NCBI GenBank assembly: GCA_028867075.1
Contig: JAGWGZ010000003.1
Coordinates: 1 to 43,710, forward strand
Direction: 5' to 3'
Source: Nanobdellota archaeon
GTDB lineage: Archaea; Nanobdellota; Nanobdellia; Pacearchaeales; GW2011-AR1
Length of the DNA stretch: 43,710 nt
In this document: one piece after another, positions 9,039-18,055 of the stretch
Position numbering within the stretch: position 1 is the stretch's first letter
Layout of the letters: every line of letters starts with the position of its first letter
The notes under the pieces: model-generated
Told to the model about the DNA's origin: nothing
Databases searched by the model: none
What the model saw: only the letters and a program-made list of their open reading frames with translations
Made by a program: the position numbers and the translations under genes

Positions 9039-9257
9039 TTAACTAAGATAGTAAACATCTGATGCGAATTTCTTTCCGCATTTCTTACACTCCCATATCC
9101 CCCGCGAAGTTCTCTTTATCCCGAGTTTCCCGCAGAAAGGGCATTTTTGCTTTACTCTCTGTTTTGATTCTACTGCTGAAAGCTTGTTTCTTACACGCTT
9201 TCCATATCTTGCTCCGAATCTCCCTGCTGCACGAGCTTTTTTTGTCTTTGTTCCCAT
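9039..9257 (-). CDS. rpl37ae: Ribosomal protein eL43 (L37Ae)
   Basis: GTKTKKARAAGRFGARYGKRVR...CPFCGK...WECKKCGKKFA. Confidence 0.95.
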   Translation of the reverse strand: MGTKTKKARAAGRFGARYGKRVRNKLSAVESKQRVKQKCPFCGKLGIKRTSRGIWECKKCGKKFASDVYYLS

Positions 9258-9300
9258 TTTATTAATAGCATAAATTTGGTTTTTAAAACTTCTTATAAAT

Positions 9301-9372
9301 GGGGATACCCGGATTTGAACCGGGGTCGAGAGGTCCCAAACCTCTAAGGCTACCAGGCTACCCCATATCCCC
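9301..9372 (-). tRNA. tRNA-Pro (UGG)
   Basis: Reverse strand GGGGATATGGGGTAGCCTGGTAGCCTTAGAGGTTTGGGACCTCTCGACCCCGGTTCAAATCCGGGTATCCCC; acceptor GGGGATA/TATCCCC, anticodon loop TTTGGGA, T-arm CCCGG-TTCAAAT-CCGGG; no encoded CCA. Confidence 0.95.
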
Positions 9373-9411
9373 CAAACTTTCCTTCAAAAGATAAAAGAAA
9401 TTTAAAAGCCT

Positions 9412-10110
9412 TTACTTTTTAGCGGGTTTTGCTGCAGGTTTTGCAGGTGCTGCAGGAGCGGTTGAAGATGGTGCTGCAGTAGGTGTGGCAGCTCCCGGAG
9501 TAGCTGTTGCCGCCTGTGCTGCTGCAGCTGCTGCCTGAGCAGCTTCTTCCTGTTTCTTGAGTTTTTCCTGTGCAGATTTCAACTCTGTAAAGAATGCGTC
9601 AAGTTTTGCCTTTTTTTCAAGAGGAGTCTCTGTTATCTCATGGGAAATCTCTTTGTCATACTTTCCCTGATCAATCTCCACCTGAACTTCATTTGGGAAT
9701 TTGCTTTCAACTAAAATTCCAAGACTGACGCAGGTTCCGACAATTTCTTTTACAGCTGCTTTCATATTTTTTGCAAGAAGGCTCGGGTATTTCGCTTTTG
9801 CAATTGAGATTATCTGCTCTATTGAAAGATTTCCTACCTTATTTTTTGATGGGGCGCCGGAGCCCTTCTCAACTCCAACTTCCTTCTTCAGTAATCCTGA
9901 AGCCGGAGGCGAAGAAACATGAACAATAATATTTTTCGTCGGAATGTCTATTTCAACTTCAACAGGGACTTTCATTCCTGAGAATTTTTTTGTTGATTCA
10001 TTGACCTTTGTTATAACCTGATTGACATTTATTCCGGTAGGGCCGAGCTTCTGGCTCAAAGCAGGTCCGGGCTTCATTGCCCCGCCCTCAACTAAAAGTT
10101 TAATCTGCAT
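9412..10110 (-). CDS. rpl11: Ribosomal protein uL11 with Ala/Pro-rich C-terminal extension
   Basis: IKLLVEGGAMKPGPALSQKLGPTGINVNQVI; C-terminal AAQAAAAAAQAATATPGAATPTAAPSS tail. Confidence 0.95.
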   Translation of the reverse strand: MQIKLLVEGGAMKPGPALSQKLGPTGINVNQVITKVNESTKKFSGMKVPVEVEIDIPTKNIIVHVSSPPASGLLKKEVGVEKGSGAPSKNKVGNLSIEQIISIAKAKYPSLLAKNMKAAVKEIVGTCVSLGILVESKFPNEVQVEIDQGKYDKEISHEITETPLEKKAKLDAFFTELKSAQEKLKKQEEAAQAAAAAAQAATATPGAATPTAAPSSTAPAAPAKPAAKPAKK

Positions 10111-10561
10111 TTTCTTCCTCCTGTTCGTCTCTGCTTATTGCCCGCACATTGTCAATTTTAATCGTAACCGGTAATTGCACAAGTGCGCCAAGCAGGCTCA
10201 CAACAACATCTCCTTTTTGCTCATCAACTCTTAAAACTTTCGCTTTTTCTTTTTTGAAAGGCTCTGAAATTATCTCAACAATGTCTCCTTCTTTTATTGA
10301 AACCGGCGCTGTTGAGGTTTCAACCATGTTCTTTATTTCTTCATAAGCGAGAGTCTTTCCGATTATTCCCTTAACATAAGGCAGGTTGAAGACGGCCTCT
10401 TCTGCAGATTCCCTGTCCTCTGCTTCAAGGAGGATATATCCTCTCAAACCATGCGGCCTTATAACCGAATGCACATTAAGATTTTTCTTTTCTATTCTGT
10501 CAGTTATCAAATCAACTGCGCTTTCTTCCTTGTTTGTTGTTACTTTTATTACGAATATCAT
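10100..10561 (-). CDS. spt5: Transcription elongation factor Spt5 (NusG-like)
   Basis: NGN domain (IRPHGLRGYILLEAEDRESAEEAVFNLPYVKGIIG) plus KOW (IKEGDIVEIISEPFKKEKAKVLRVDEQKGDVVVSLL); start MIFVIKVTT. Confidence 0.93.
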   Translation of the reverse strand: MIFVIKVTTNKEESAVDLITDRIEKKNLNVHSVIRPHGLRGYILLEAEDRESAEEAVFNLPYVKGIIGKTLAYEEIKNMVETSTAPVSIKEGDIVEIISEPFKKEKAKVLRVDEQKGDVVVSLLGALVQLPVTIKIDNVRAISRDEQEEENAD

Positions 10562-10635
10562 CTTTAGCTCCATCTAGGCTCTAATGATCCCAGAAAGAGA
10601 TAATATTATTTAAAATTTGGGTTTATAAATCTTTA

Positions 10636-12630
10636 TTAATTATTTGGATAATATCTCGGTGAACTAGAGTATGTATAATCCATGGTATGGACAGCAGTCA
10701 CTTCGGAACCATCCTTATTCATTACATAGAGTTTCGGCCATCCATCCCCCCTATAAGAAATGAAGGCTACCCTTTTTCCATCTGGAGAGAAGCTTGGGTC
10801 AAAATCAACTGCGGAATTGTTAGTAAGATTAACTGGATTAGAGCCATCTGAGCTCATCATATAAACTTCGGGGTTCCCGCCTCTTCTTGAAACAAATAAT
10901 ATTTCCTTCCCGTCTGGAGAAAATGAAGGCGAGGAATCATAAGAACTTGTTCCCGGGATCTTTTGCCTGAGAGAGCTTCCCTCGGTAATATAGAGACCAT
11001 CATAAGAAGAAAAGATAATTTTCTTTCCATCAGATGACCAGCGTGGGCTATTAACCAGATTGTATGCATTAGTCACTTCTGTCTGGTTTGATCCATCGGA
11101 GTTCATTATGTAAAGTTTATAGAGATAATTTTTATCCCGGTTTGTCACAAAAGCTATTTTTGTTCCATCGGGGGATAGGTCAGAGTCAAAATCATCTGCT
11201 GGATCCGAAGTCAACTGAGTAACCTGAGTTCCATCGGAGTTCATTATGTAAATATCTAAATTCCCATTCTGTTTTGAAGTGTAGGATATCTTTTTTCCGT
11301 CTGAAGATAAAGAGGGATTAAACTCTCCAAAGAATTGGCTGAAATTAGATACTTTTGTTAGACTTGAACTGTCTGAGCTTACAGAATATATCTGAGGATA
11401 ATCCGGACTGGAAGGCGGTATAGAAGGATAACTCATAACAAACAAAATTTTTTCCAAAATTTCAGGAGGCGTTGGAGGGGTTGGTTTTTCCCAAGACGCT
11501 AATTGCATTTCTGTTCCGGGGATATTTGTTGAATAATCTGCAAATTTGAGCCCGAATATCTTTCCTTCCACCCCCAACAGAAACTCCAAACCCCCAAGAA
11601 GTTTTCCAGAATCCTGATTCGAATCCAGTTTTAAATATGCATTGATTCCCGCATACGGCCCTGCAACATTATAAAAACGAAAATGGATCATTGGACCCAG
11701 AGCGGCTTTTACAGAGTTAATGCTGGAAATAGTCGGAGGATTATAACTAAAACTATTTGTAAATTTCTGTATAGGGGACCATTTTCCAGAATCGTAGGAC
11801 AGGCCGATTCCCAAAGAAGCGCTTTGCGTTACATTTGCCCCGGCGCTGACAGAGATATTTCCACCGATACTTCCAGTAGGTGTTACGGCAGGCGTTACTA
11901 TAATCGGCAACGGAGGCGTTGTCGGAAAATATCCTAATCTAACTGATGGTAATTTATATTCTTTGAAATCTTTTTTAATATTTATATCTGGTTTTTCAAG
12001 ATTAGACGTTAATTGAAGGGAAACAGAATCATTGCTTGTGCTCTTAAAGATAAATTTATCCAGGACAGACTCCCCTATGTCAAAACTCAAATAAAGATTA
12101 GAATCAAGAGAGACATTTCCATTTAATAAAAGCGCATTATTTATGTCTTCATCCCCATTTAAGCTATAAAGAATGAAGTTGTCTATGGGTTGATTAAAAT
12201 TAAAGAGGTTCAGAATCAATCTCGGCATGTTTGAGAGACGAAAAGTTATTGACCTGCTCGTCTCAAAGGACACATTTTTTACAGCCTCCTCAAGTGTTGC
12301 GGGGACCGTGTGAACCATACCCCCTGATACGTATGACACTTTTCTGAATAATCCATCCGGGGTCTGCGGAGTTATATCTGCGACGACTATCTCATTGATG
12401 TAATATGACGATGCGTTAGAAACTGTTATTGAGTTGTCTGAAACAGAGGATATTGAAGAAGTTTCATCTGTACTTAGAACATGAGTGTTCTCTGACAGGT
12501 TATTTTGTTCTGTTGTGACCGGTTTCGGCGGGTTTATCGGGGGAGGGCATCCGAGCAAATTCAGAGCAAGCAATCCGGCTGCAGCTGTTCTTGTTATCGT
12601 CTTCCAGATAGGGCGCTTCTTAGAAGCCAT
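10636..12630 (-). CDS. TolB-like beta-propeller surface lipoprotein
   Basis: Lipobox-like LLALNLLGCPPP; repeated 'YIMNSDGTQVTQLTSDPADDFDSDLSPDGTKIAFVTNR' WD40-like (PD40) blades. Confidence 0.85.
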   Translation of the reverse strand: MASKKRPIWKTITRTAAAGLLALNLLGCPPPINPPKPVTTEQNNLSENTHVLSTDETSSISSVSDNSITVSNASSYYINEIVVADITPQTPDGLFRKVSYVSGGMVHTVPATLEEAVKNVSFETSRSITFRLSNMPRLILNLFNFNQPIDNFILYSLNGDEDINNALLLNGNVSLDSNLYLSFDIGESVLDKFIFKSTSNDSVSLQLTSNLEKPDINIKKDFKEYKLPSVRLGYFPTTPPLPIIVTPAVTPTGSIGGNISVSAGANVTQSASLGIGLSYDSGKWSPIQKFTNSFSYNPPTISSINSVKAALGPMIHFRFYNVAGPYAGINAYLKLDSNQDSGKLLGGLEFLLGVEGKIFGLKFADYSTNIPGTEMQLASWEKPTPPTPPEILEKILFVMSYPSIPPSSPDYPQIYSVSSDSSSLTKVSNFSQFFGEFNPSLSSDGKKISYTSKQNGNLDIYIMNSDGTQVTQLTSDPADDFDSDLSPDGTKIAFVTNRDKNYLYKLYIMNSDGSNQTEVTNAYNLVNSPRWSSDGKKIIFSSYDGLYITEGSSLRQKIPGTSSYDSSPSFSPDGKEILFVSRRGGNPEVYMMSSDGSNPVNLTNNSAVDFDPSFSPDGKRVAFISYRGDGWPKLYVMNKDGSEVTAVHTMDYTYSSSPRYYPNN

Positions 12631-12637
12631 ATTAGTT

Positions 12638-12820
12638 TCAGATTGCAGTTACAATCAGGGAAATGATAAATCCGACAAGTCCAAGAATTATAATACTAAT
12701 CGCGGAAATTTTTGAAGTCGCCTTGAATTCATCCTTTGTCGGCTTCCTCAAAACCTGCCAGACCCTTTTGCATTTCAGATAAAATGATTTCGCATTAACT
12801 GGGAATTCTTTAAGAGACAT
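12638..12820 (-). CDS. secE: Protein translocase subunit SecE (Sec61 gamma)
   Basis: 60 aa: KCKRVWQVLRKPTKDEFKATSKISAISIIILGLVGFIISLIV; adjacent to ftsZ. Confidence 0.92.
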   Translation of the reverse strand: MSLKEFPVNAKSFYLKCKRVWQVLRKPTKDEFKATSKISAISIIILGLVGFIISLIVTAI

Positions 12821-12850
12821 AACAGAATGATGAATTGAAAGTTTTTAAAA

Positions 12851-13930
12851 TTATTCAATGAACTCAATTCCGAGCTCCTCTTCTATCTCTCTGTGGCGCG
12901 ATTGTTCTCCGGCTTCTTCTTTTCCGACAATTTGATAGCTTCTTACACCGGTTATTATAAGAAGAACCCTGACTGCTTTATCCATGTCGTCAGAAATCTG
13001 CGCACCCCAGATTAATTTTGCATCAGGGCTCAGTTTTTGCCCTACTAAGGAGATTATGTTCTTGCATTCATCAAGGCTCATATTCGGGCCGCCGACGATG
13101 TTCACCAACGCCCCGGTTGCGTTTGAAACATCAACGTCAAGAAGCGGGTTGTTAAGTGCTCTTTCAACAGCTTCTATCGAGCGCTGTCCCGTCATGTCTG
13201 ATTCGCCCATACCTATAAGCGAGACTCCGCCATCAACCATGACTGCTTTTATATCTGCAAAATCAAGATTAACCAACCCTGTTGTTGTTACAAGTTCTGT
13301 TACACCTTTGACTGCATTTGTAAGGATCTCATCTGCAATCTTGAATGCTGTATGAAGCGGCAAATCAGGGGCAAGTTCAAGAAGCTTGTCATTTGGAATT
13401 ATGATAAGGGTATCAACAACTTCCTGCATCCTTTCCAGACCGTCCATCGCATTTTCTATTCTCTTTTTTCCCTCAATTGTAAATGGTAAAGTCACAACCC
13501 CGATTGTAAGAGCTCCCTGTTTTTTTGCAAGAGATGCGATAACCGGCGCGGCACCTGTTCCTGTTCCGCCGCCGAGACCACAGGTTATGAAGACCATGTC
13601 GCTATTGCCGAGCTTTTTCTTTATTTCTGATTCTGATTCTTTTGCAGATTCTTCCCCGATTCGCGGATTGCTTCCTGCTCCGAGCCCATGAGTTAATTCC
13701 TTGCCTATCAAAATCTTCTGGTCTGCATCCGTATAGAGCAAGTCCTGCGCGTCTGTATTGACTGCAATCAACTCACCGCCTTTTATTCCAATCTCTTTCA
13801 TCCTGTTAAGAGAATTATTTCCGCCGCCGCCTACACCGACCACCTTTATTTTGGCAGTTTGCTCTTTAATCAGCTCTTCAAGCTCCCTGTCTATATCTTT
13901 TACCTTAGAAGAACCATATACCTCTTCCAT
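12851..13930 (-). CDS. ftsZ: Cell division protein FtsZ
   Basis: VVGVGGGGNNSLNRM, GLGGGTGTGAAPVIA tubulin signature, INLDFADIKAVM-like synergy region. Confidence 0.97.
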   Translation of the reverse strand: MEEVYGSSKVKDIDRELEELIKEQTAKIKVVGVGGGGNNSLNRMKEIGIKGGELIAVNTDAQDLLYTDADQKILIGKELTHGLGAGSNPRIGEESAKESESEIKKKLGNSDMVFITCGLGGGTGTGAAPVIASLAKKQGALTIGVVTLPFTIEGKKRIENAMDGLERMQEVVDTLIIIPNDKLLELAPDLPLHTAFKIADEILTNAVKGVTELVTTTGLVNLDFADIKAVMVDGGVSLIGMGESDMTGQRSIEAVERALNNPLLDVDVSNATGALVNIVGGPNMSLDECKNIISLVGQKLSPDAKLIWGAQISDDMDKAVRVLLIITGVRSYQIVGKEEAGEQSRHREIEEELGIEFIE

Positions 13931-13969
13931 AATCAGGATAATTTAGCCCTATTTATAAGAATTATTGTT

Positions 13970-14650
13970 CTAATCATTCACTTTACCGGCATTCTCTTCA
14001 CTTTTTGCGGATTCCATTTCTCTTGCTTCCAGTTCCAAATCAAGAATATCCTTAAACTTGTCCTTGAATAAATTCACAAACCCCATCATTTGTTTCTCAA
14101 CTTCTATAATTACGGCCTTATCTCGTGTTTCAAACTTCAAATCTCTCTGAAATAAGAATCTTATGAGCGCCTTGATTTTCTCATTTAAATCATCAATCTT
14201 TCTAATGAGCTTTACAGTGTACACTACTTCCTTTCCTGAAACAGGATTATTAAAATCAACGATAACTCTTCCCCCTGATGAAGCCAGAACTTTTCCGATT
14301 CTTCCATCAAAATTGAATATGAATCCGGGCACAGGGTTTAAGCTCTGTTCCCTAAATAATTTTACAGGGATCCTTTGAATAAGATCGGGGTTTCTCTTGC
14401 CAAATGCATTTTCAGGAGAAAGGGGAATCTCGTAAGTTGCCTGTGCATCTGGCTTGCCAATCAGGAAATTGTCTATCGCGGGAAGGAACATTCCTTCTCC
14501 TAGGCAGAACACAAAAGGCTCCGCGCTAATCTCATGATCATGCCCATGGTGTAGCTTTTCAAGATCTTCCTTTATGTTTGAATCAAAGATTTCTCCGCCC
14601 TTAACTCGTGCAGTGTATTCTATCTCAATAAAATCCTTCTTCTGAAGCAT
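13970..14650 (-). CDS. FKBP-type (SlyD-like) peptidyl-prolyl cis-trans isomerase
   Basis: FIEIEYTARVKGGEIFDSN...PENAFGKRNPDLIQRIP...GRVIVDFNNPVSGKEVVYTVKL. Confidence 0.9.
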   Translation of the reverse strand: MLQKKDFIEIEYTARVKGGEIFDSNIKEDLEKLHHGHDHEISAEPFVFCLGEGMFLPAIDNFLIGKPDAQATYEIPLSPENAFGKRNPDLIQRIPVKLFREQSLNPVPGFIFNFDGRIGKVLASSGGRVIVDFNNPVSGKEVVYTVKLIRKIDDLNEKIKALIRFLFQRDLKFETRDKAVIIEVEKQMMGFVNLFKDKFKDILDLELEAREMESAKSEENAGKVND

Positions 14651-14741
14651 TTCAGAAGATAATAAGAGGCATTTTTAAGGTTTTGGTAAAATCGTGCGAG
14701 TTTATCGGAATCTTTATAAACAAATTTAATTTTTTGGTTTC

Positions 14742-15128
14742 ATGGTTTTGAAAATAATAAATGCAACAGAGGCGAAAGTCGGAACGAACATTATTCTTGA
14801 TGGGGAGCCTTATACTGTTAAAAGCATTGATATAAGCAAGACCGGAAAACACGGTGCACATAAATGCAGAATAGAAGCTGTCGGGATGATAAATGAAAAG
14901 AAAAAAGTAATTGTTGTTCCGGGCACTGACCGCTTTGAAGTCCCGCTTGTTGATAAGAGGAAGGGCCAGGTCCTTTCAATTGGAAACAGAATCGGCATCA
15001 TGGACTTGGACAATTTTGAAACAATCGAACTGGACTGCCCTGAAGAGATAAAATCACAGCTTGAAGTGAACTCAAATATTGAATATTGGGATATTGAGGG
15101 GGAAAAAATAATCAAGCGAAAGATATAA
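14742..15128 (+). CDS. eif5a: Translation initiation factor 5A
   Basis: ISKTGKHGAHKCRIEAVGM hypusine-loop motif. Confidence 0.95.
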   Translation: MVLKIINATEAKVGTNIILDGEPYTVKSIDISKTGKHGAHKCRIEAVGMINEKKKVIVVPGTDRFEVPLVDKRKGQVLSIGNRIGIMDLDNFETIELDCPEEIKSQLEVNSNIEYWDIEGEKIIKRKI

Positions 15129-15252
15129 CCATCTCCTCGTTTATTAAACAGTTTTGCGGTTATCACGGCGAGCAGAAATTATTAAGGCTCACCCGTTAAC
15201 ATCATGCAACATTAACAAGTTTTAAAAATCATCTTCATTTGTTTTAATCAAC

Positions 15253-15414
15253 ATGGCGAAAATAGCTGAAGCGATGAACAGGCAATTCAAGAATGTTTTT
15301 GTATGCAAAAACTGCAAGACTAAGATAAGAGCCGATCCTCAGAAAATTCTTAAGGGTGAGGTCAAATGCAGGAAATGCAAAAAAAGAGCATTCAGGCCCC
15401 TTAAGAGGAAATAG
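15253..15414 (+). CDS. rpl40e: Ribosomal protein eL40 (L40e)
   Basis: Not in ORF track; MAKIAEAMNRQFKNVFVCKNCKTKIRADPQKILKGEVKCRKCKKRAFRPLKRK*. Confidence 0.93.
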   Translation: MAKIAEAMNRQFKNVFVCKNCKTKIRADPQKILKGEVKCRKCKKRAFRPLKRK

Positions 15415-16872
15415 ATGAGTTTCCTAGCCTATGACCTGACGTTTCTCAGTGTATTTATCGTACTGGTTGTTACTTTTATCTACCTCAAGAAAAAAAATCT
15501 AAAACGCGAGGGAATCCTGCTTCTGTACAAGACAAAATGGGGAATTGACCTGATACATCGCACAGGAAGCAAATACAAAAGAACAATTAGGGTTCTCAGT
15601 TACATTTCTGTATTCATCGGGTATCTTCTAGCGATAGGCGCTGTCTATTTAGTGGGAAGAATTGTATGGCTTTATGTATTTCAGCCGGCATTTGTAAGGG
15701 CTGTCGGAATTCCGCCAATCACCCCGCTATTTCCATACATAGACAAATTAGCTCCGAGCTTGCATCTGCCCCCGTTTTACTTCACTTATTGGGTAATAAT
15801 CATCGCAGTGATTGCTATCTTTCATGAATTTGCGCACGGGATTTTCGCAGCGCGAAACAAGGTAAAAATAAAGAGTACGGGTTTCGGATTCTTTCCATTC
15901 TTTCTTCCGATATTTCTGGCGGCATTTGTTGAATTGGATGAAAAGAGAATGGCCAGGAAGAAGATATTTGACCAGCTCGCGGTGCTTTCCGCAGGAACCT
16001 TTGCCAATCTAATAACTGCAATCTTGTCCTTCGGAATATTGCTTGGATTCTTTGCACTGGCATTTGCTCCGGGAGGGGTTATATTCAATCCATCTGACAT
16101 TACATCACCATCAGCGTCTTCATTCTATCCATTTACCGTCATAAATGTCTCCTCTGTAACAATGGTGGGAAATAACTCGGTTATAAATCCATCATATCAG
16201 CAGATTCTCAGTCTCATGAATAATTCGGGACTGAATGAGGTTATGGCAGGTAATGAAGATTATCTCATAACAAAATCCTCAATTGAGGCGCAGAATAACA
16301 CTGAAAAAATTGCTGTTTATTATGATGCCCCTGCAATAAGGGCAGGACTTGCCGGAATAATTCTGGACATCAATGGACAAAAAATTAATGATGCGGGTCA
16401 ATTGAGCACCGAGCTCCATAAATATTCTCCAGGAGACAGTATTGTTTTAACAATGATGAACAATAGCCGGGTTTACAATCAGACAATCATCCTTGCTGAA
16501 AATCCGGGCAACAAAGGCCATGCATGGCTTGGAATAGTTCTAATCGAAAAAGAAAATAATGGAATAATGAACCAACTTTACAATGTGGTGTCTTCTTTCA
16601 GAGATAGCAATGTATATTACGCCTCAAAGATAGGTGATTTTGGAATTTTCATTTACAACCTGCTTTGGTGGCTTGCGATAATTGCGATTAGCGTGGCCCT
16701 CGTAAACATGCTTCCTGTCGGAATCTTTGATGGGGGGAGATTCTTTTATCTTACCGTGCTGGCAATAACCAAAAGGGAAAATATCGCAAAGAATGCTTTC
16801 AAGGTCATGACCTATTTCTTCCTCTTTGTTCTGGTTGTTGTTATGGCCTTCTGGATTTTTTATATAAAATAA
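15415..16872 (+). CDS. Site-2 protease family (M50) membrane metalloprotease with PDZ
   Basis: HEFAHGIFAAR (HExxH) and NMLPVGIFDGGRF (NPxxxxDG-like) motifs. Confidence 0.9.
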   Translation: MSFLAYDLTFLSVFIVLVVTFIYLKKKNLKREGILLLYKTKWGIDLIHRTGSKYKRTIRVLSYISVFIGYLLAIGAVYLVGRIVWLYVFQPAFVRAVGIPPITPLFPYIDKLAPSLHLPPFYFTYWVIIIAVIAIFHEFAHGIFAARNKVKIKSTGFGFFPFFLPIFLAAFVELDEKRMARKKIFDQLAVLSAGTFANLITAILSFGILLGFFALAFAPGGVIFNPSDITSPSASSFYPFTVINVSSVTMVGNNSVINPSYQQILSLMNNSGLNEVMAGNEDYLITKSSIEAQNNTEKIAVYYDAPAIRAGLAGIILDINGQKINDAGQLSTELHKYSPGDSIVLTMMNNSRVYNQTIILAENPGNKGHAWLGIVLIEKENNGIMNQLYNVVSSFRDSNVYYASKIGDFGIFIYNLLWWLAIIAISVALVNMLPVGIFDGGRFFYLTVLAITKRENIAKNAFKVMTYFFLFVLVVVMAFWIFYIK

Positions 16873-17223
16873 TCACAAGTCAATAACGCCTTCTTTTGTA
16901 AGAGCTGCGAATCTTATTCCTGCAGGCAGGTTAATCAGTGCAGAGATAAGAGCCATATGTTCTTTTCCGTTTCCGGATGCTATTGAAAGTGCGACCTCTG
17001 TCCCCTGAATCTTTCCTTTCAGTTTTTTCATGAATTCGTCTTTCAAATCAGAAATCTTCTTATCAAGATTGACGTTCACAAACTCAAACTCTTTTTCAGA
17101 ACTGAATTTTCTGGCAAAATCTCCACCCAGAACTATAATCTTTTCCCAGTCTCCATACTTTATCAACCCAGACACTTGAGCCCATGTTCCTTCGCCTGAT
17201 GATAAGAGAGCAATCAGTTCCAT
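16873..17223 (-). CDS. Uncharacterised Rossmann-like, CARF-reminiscent small protein
   Basis: IALLSSGEGTWAQV...KIIVLGGDFARKF...VALSIASGNGKEHMALISALINLPAGIRFAALTKEGV. Confidence 0.6.
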   Translation of the reverse strand: MELIALLSSGEGTWAQVSGLIKYGDWEKIIVLGGDFARKFSSEKEFEFVNVNLDKKISDLKDEFMKKLKGKIQGTEVALSIASGNGKEHMALISALINLPAGIRFAALTKEGVIDL

Positions 17224-17422
17224 TGCCGTAAAAAATACGGGTGATTTATAAGAATTATTGTGGTAAACACGGGGGGAAGCAGATCATATACGAACTAAGA
17301 TAAGAAAGTCCAAAGCGAATAATTTATAAACAAGAAGTTTCTGGAAATTTCAGCCGATTGAACCATATCGCAGTGAAATAAGTTCTATGTTCATTGCGCG
17401 TAATTTGGGAGGCTATAATCAA

Positions 17423-18055
17423 ATGGCAGAGTTTGGAAATGAGATAAAGAAAGCCCTCATTGAGTTAAGGAAAGAGGGAGAAAGAAAGTTCAACCAGACA
17501 GTTGATTTAATTGTAAATCTGCAGAAATTTGACCCGAAAAGAGATGCTCTCAATATATTCATACAGGTTCCCCACAAGATAAGAGACAAAAAGATTTGTG
17601 CATTTCTCACCACAAAACATGCGGAACTGGACACAATAACTGAAGCTGATTTCAGAAGATATTCTGATAAGAAAGAGCTGAAAAAACTTGAAGGGAAATA
17701 TGATTTTTTTATATCACAGGCAACGCTAATGCCGAAAGTTGCGACTGTCTTCGGAAGAGTGCTTGGACCATCGGGGAAGATGCCCTCCCCTCAATTAGGA
17801 ATTGTGCAAAGCGCCGAGGACAAGTCTATTGATGAGCTTAGAGAAAAAATAAACCACAGCATAAGAATAAGGGCGAAAGAAGCAAGCATAAAGCTCGGCA
17901 TAGGGAAGCAAAAAATGAAGGATGAAGAACTTATTGAGAATATAGAATCTGTTTATCACGCTCTTCTCAAGGCGCTCCCGAAAGGAAGTGAGAACATAAA
18001 GAATGTAGGACTGAAGTTCACTATGACTAAACCACAAAGGGTATCATTAAAATGA
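17423..18055 (+). CDS. rpl1: Ribosomal protein uL1
   Basis: MAEFGNEIKKALIELRKEG...LMPKVATVFGRVLGPSGKMPSPQ; start 17423 is preceded by GGGAGG. Confidence 0.95.
   Translation: MAEFGNEIKKALIELRKEGERKFNQTVDLIVNLQKFDPKRDALNIFIQVPHKIRDKKICAFLTTKHAELDTITEADFRRYSDKKELKKLEGKYDFFISQATLMPKVATVFGRVLGPSGKMPSPQLGIVQSAEDKSIDELREKINHSIRIRAKEASIKLGIGKQKMKDEELIENIESVYHALLKALPKGSENIKNVGLKFTMTKPQRVSLK

Noticed and set aside
9301-9372. tRNA-Pro considered as an integration site boundary
   Set aside because: Flanked on both sides by conserved co-directional r-protein genes; no direct repeat of the tRNA 3' end seen nearby.
13859-14071. Short plus-strand ORF between ftsZ and FKBP
   Set aside because: Overlaps both minus-strand genes; hydrophobic composition is a by-product of antisense sequence.
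14650-14742. Strand switch between FKBP(-) and eIF5A(+) considered as a replication origin
   Set aside because: Only ~90 nt with a TATA-like element; no ORB repeats, no cdc6/orc1, and divergent promoters explain it.
17387-17422. Upstream in-frame start for uL1
   Set aside because: The 17423 ATG has GGGAGG at proper spacing and matches the usual uL1 N-terminus; the upstream 12 codons are more likely leader.
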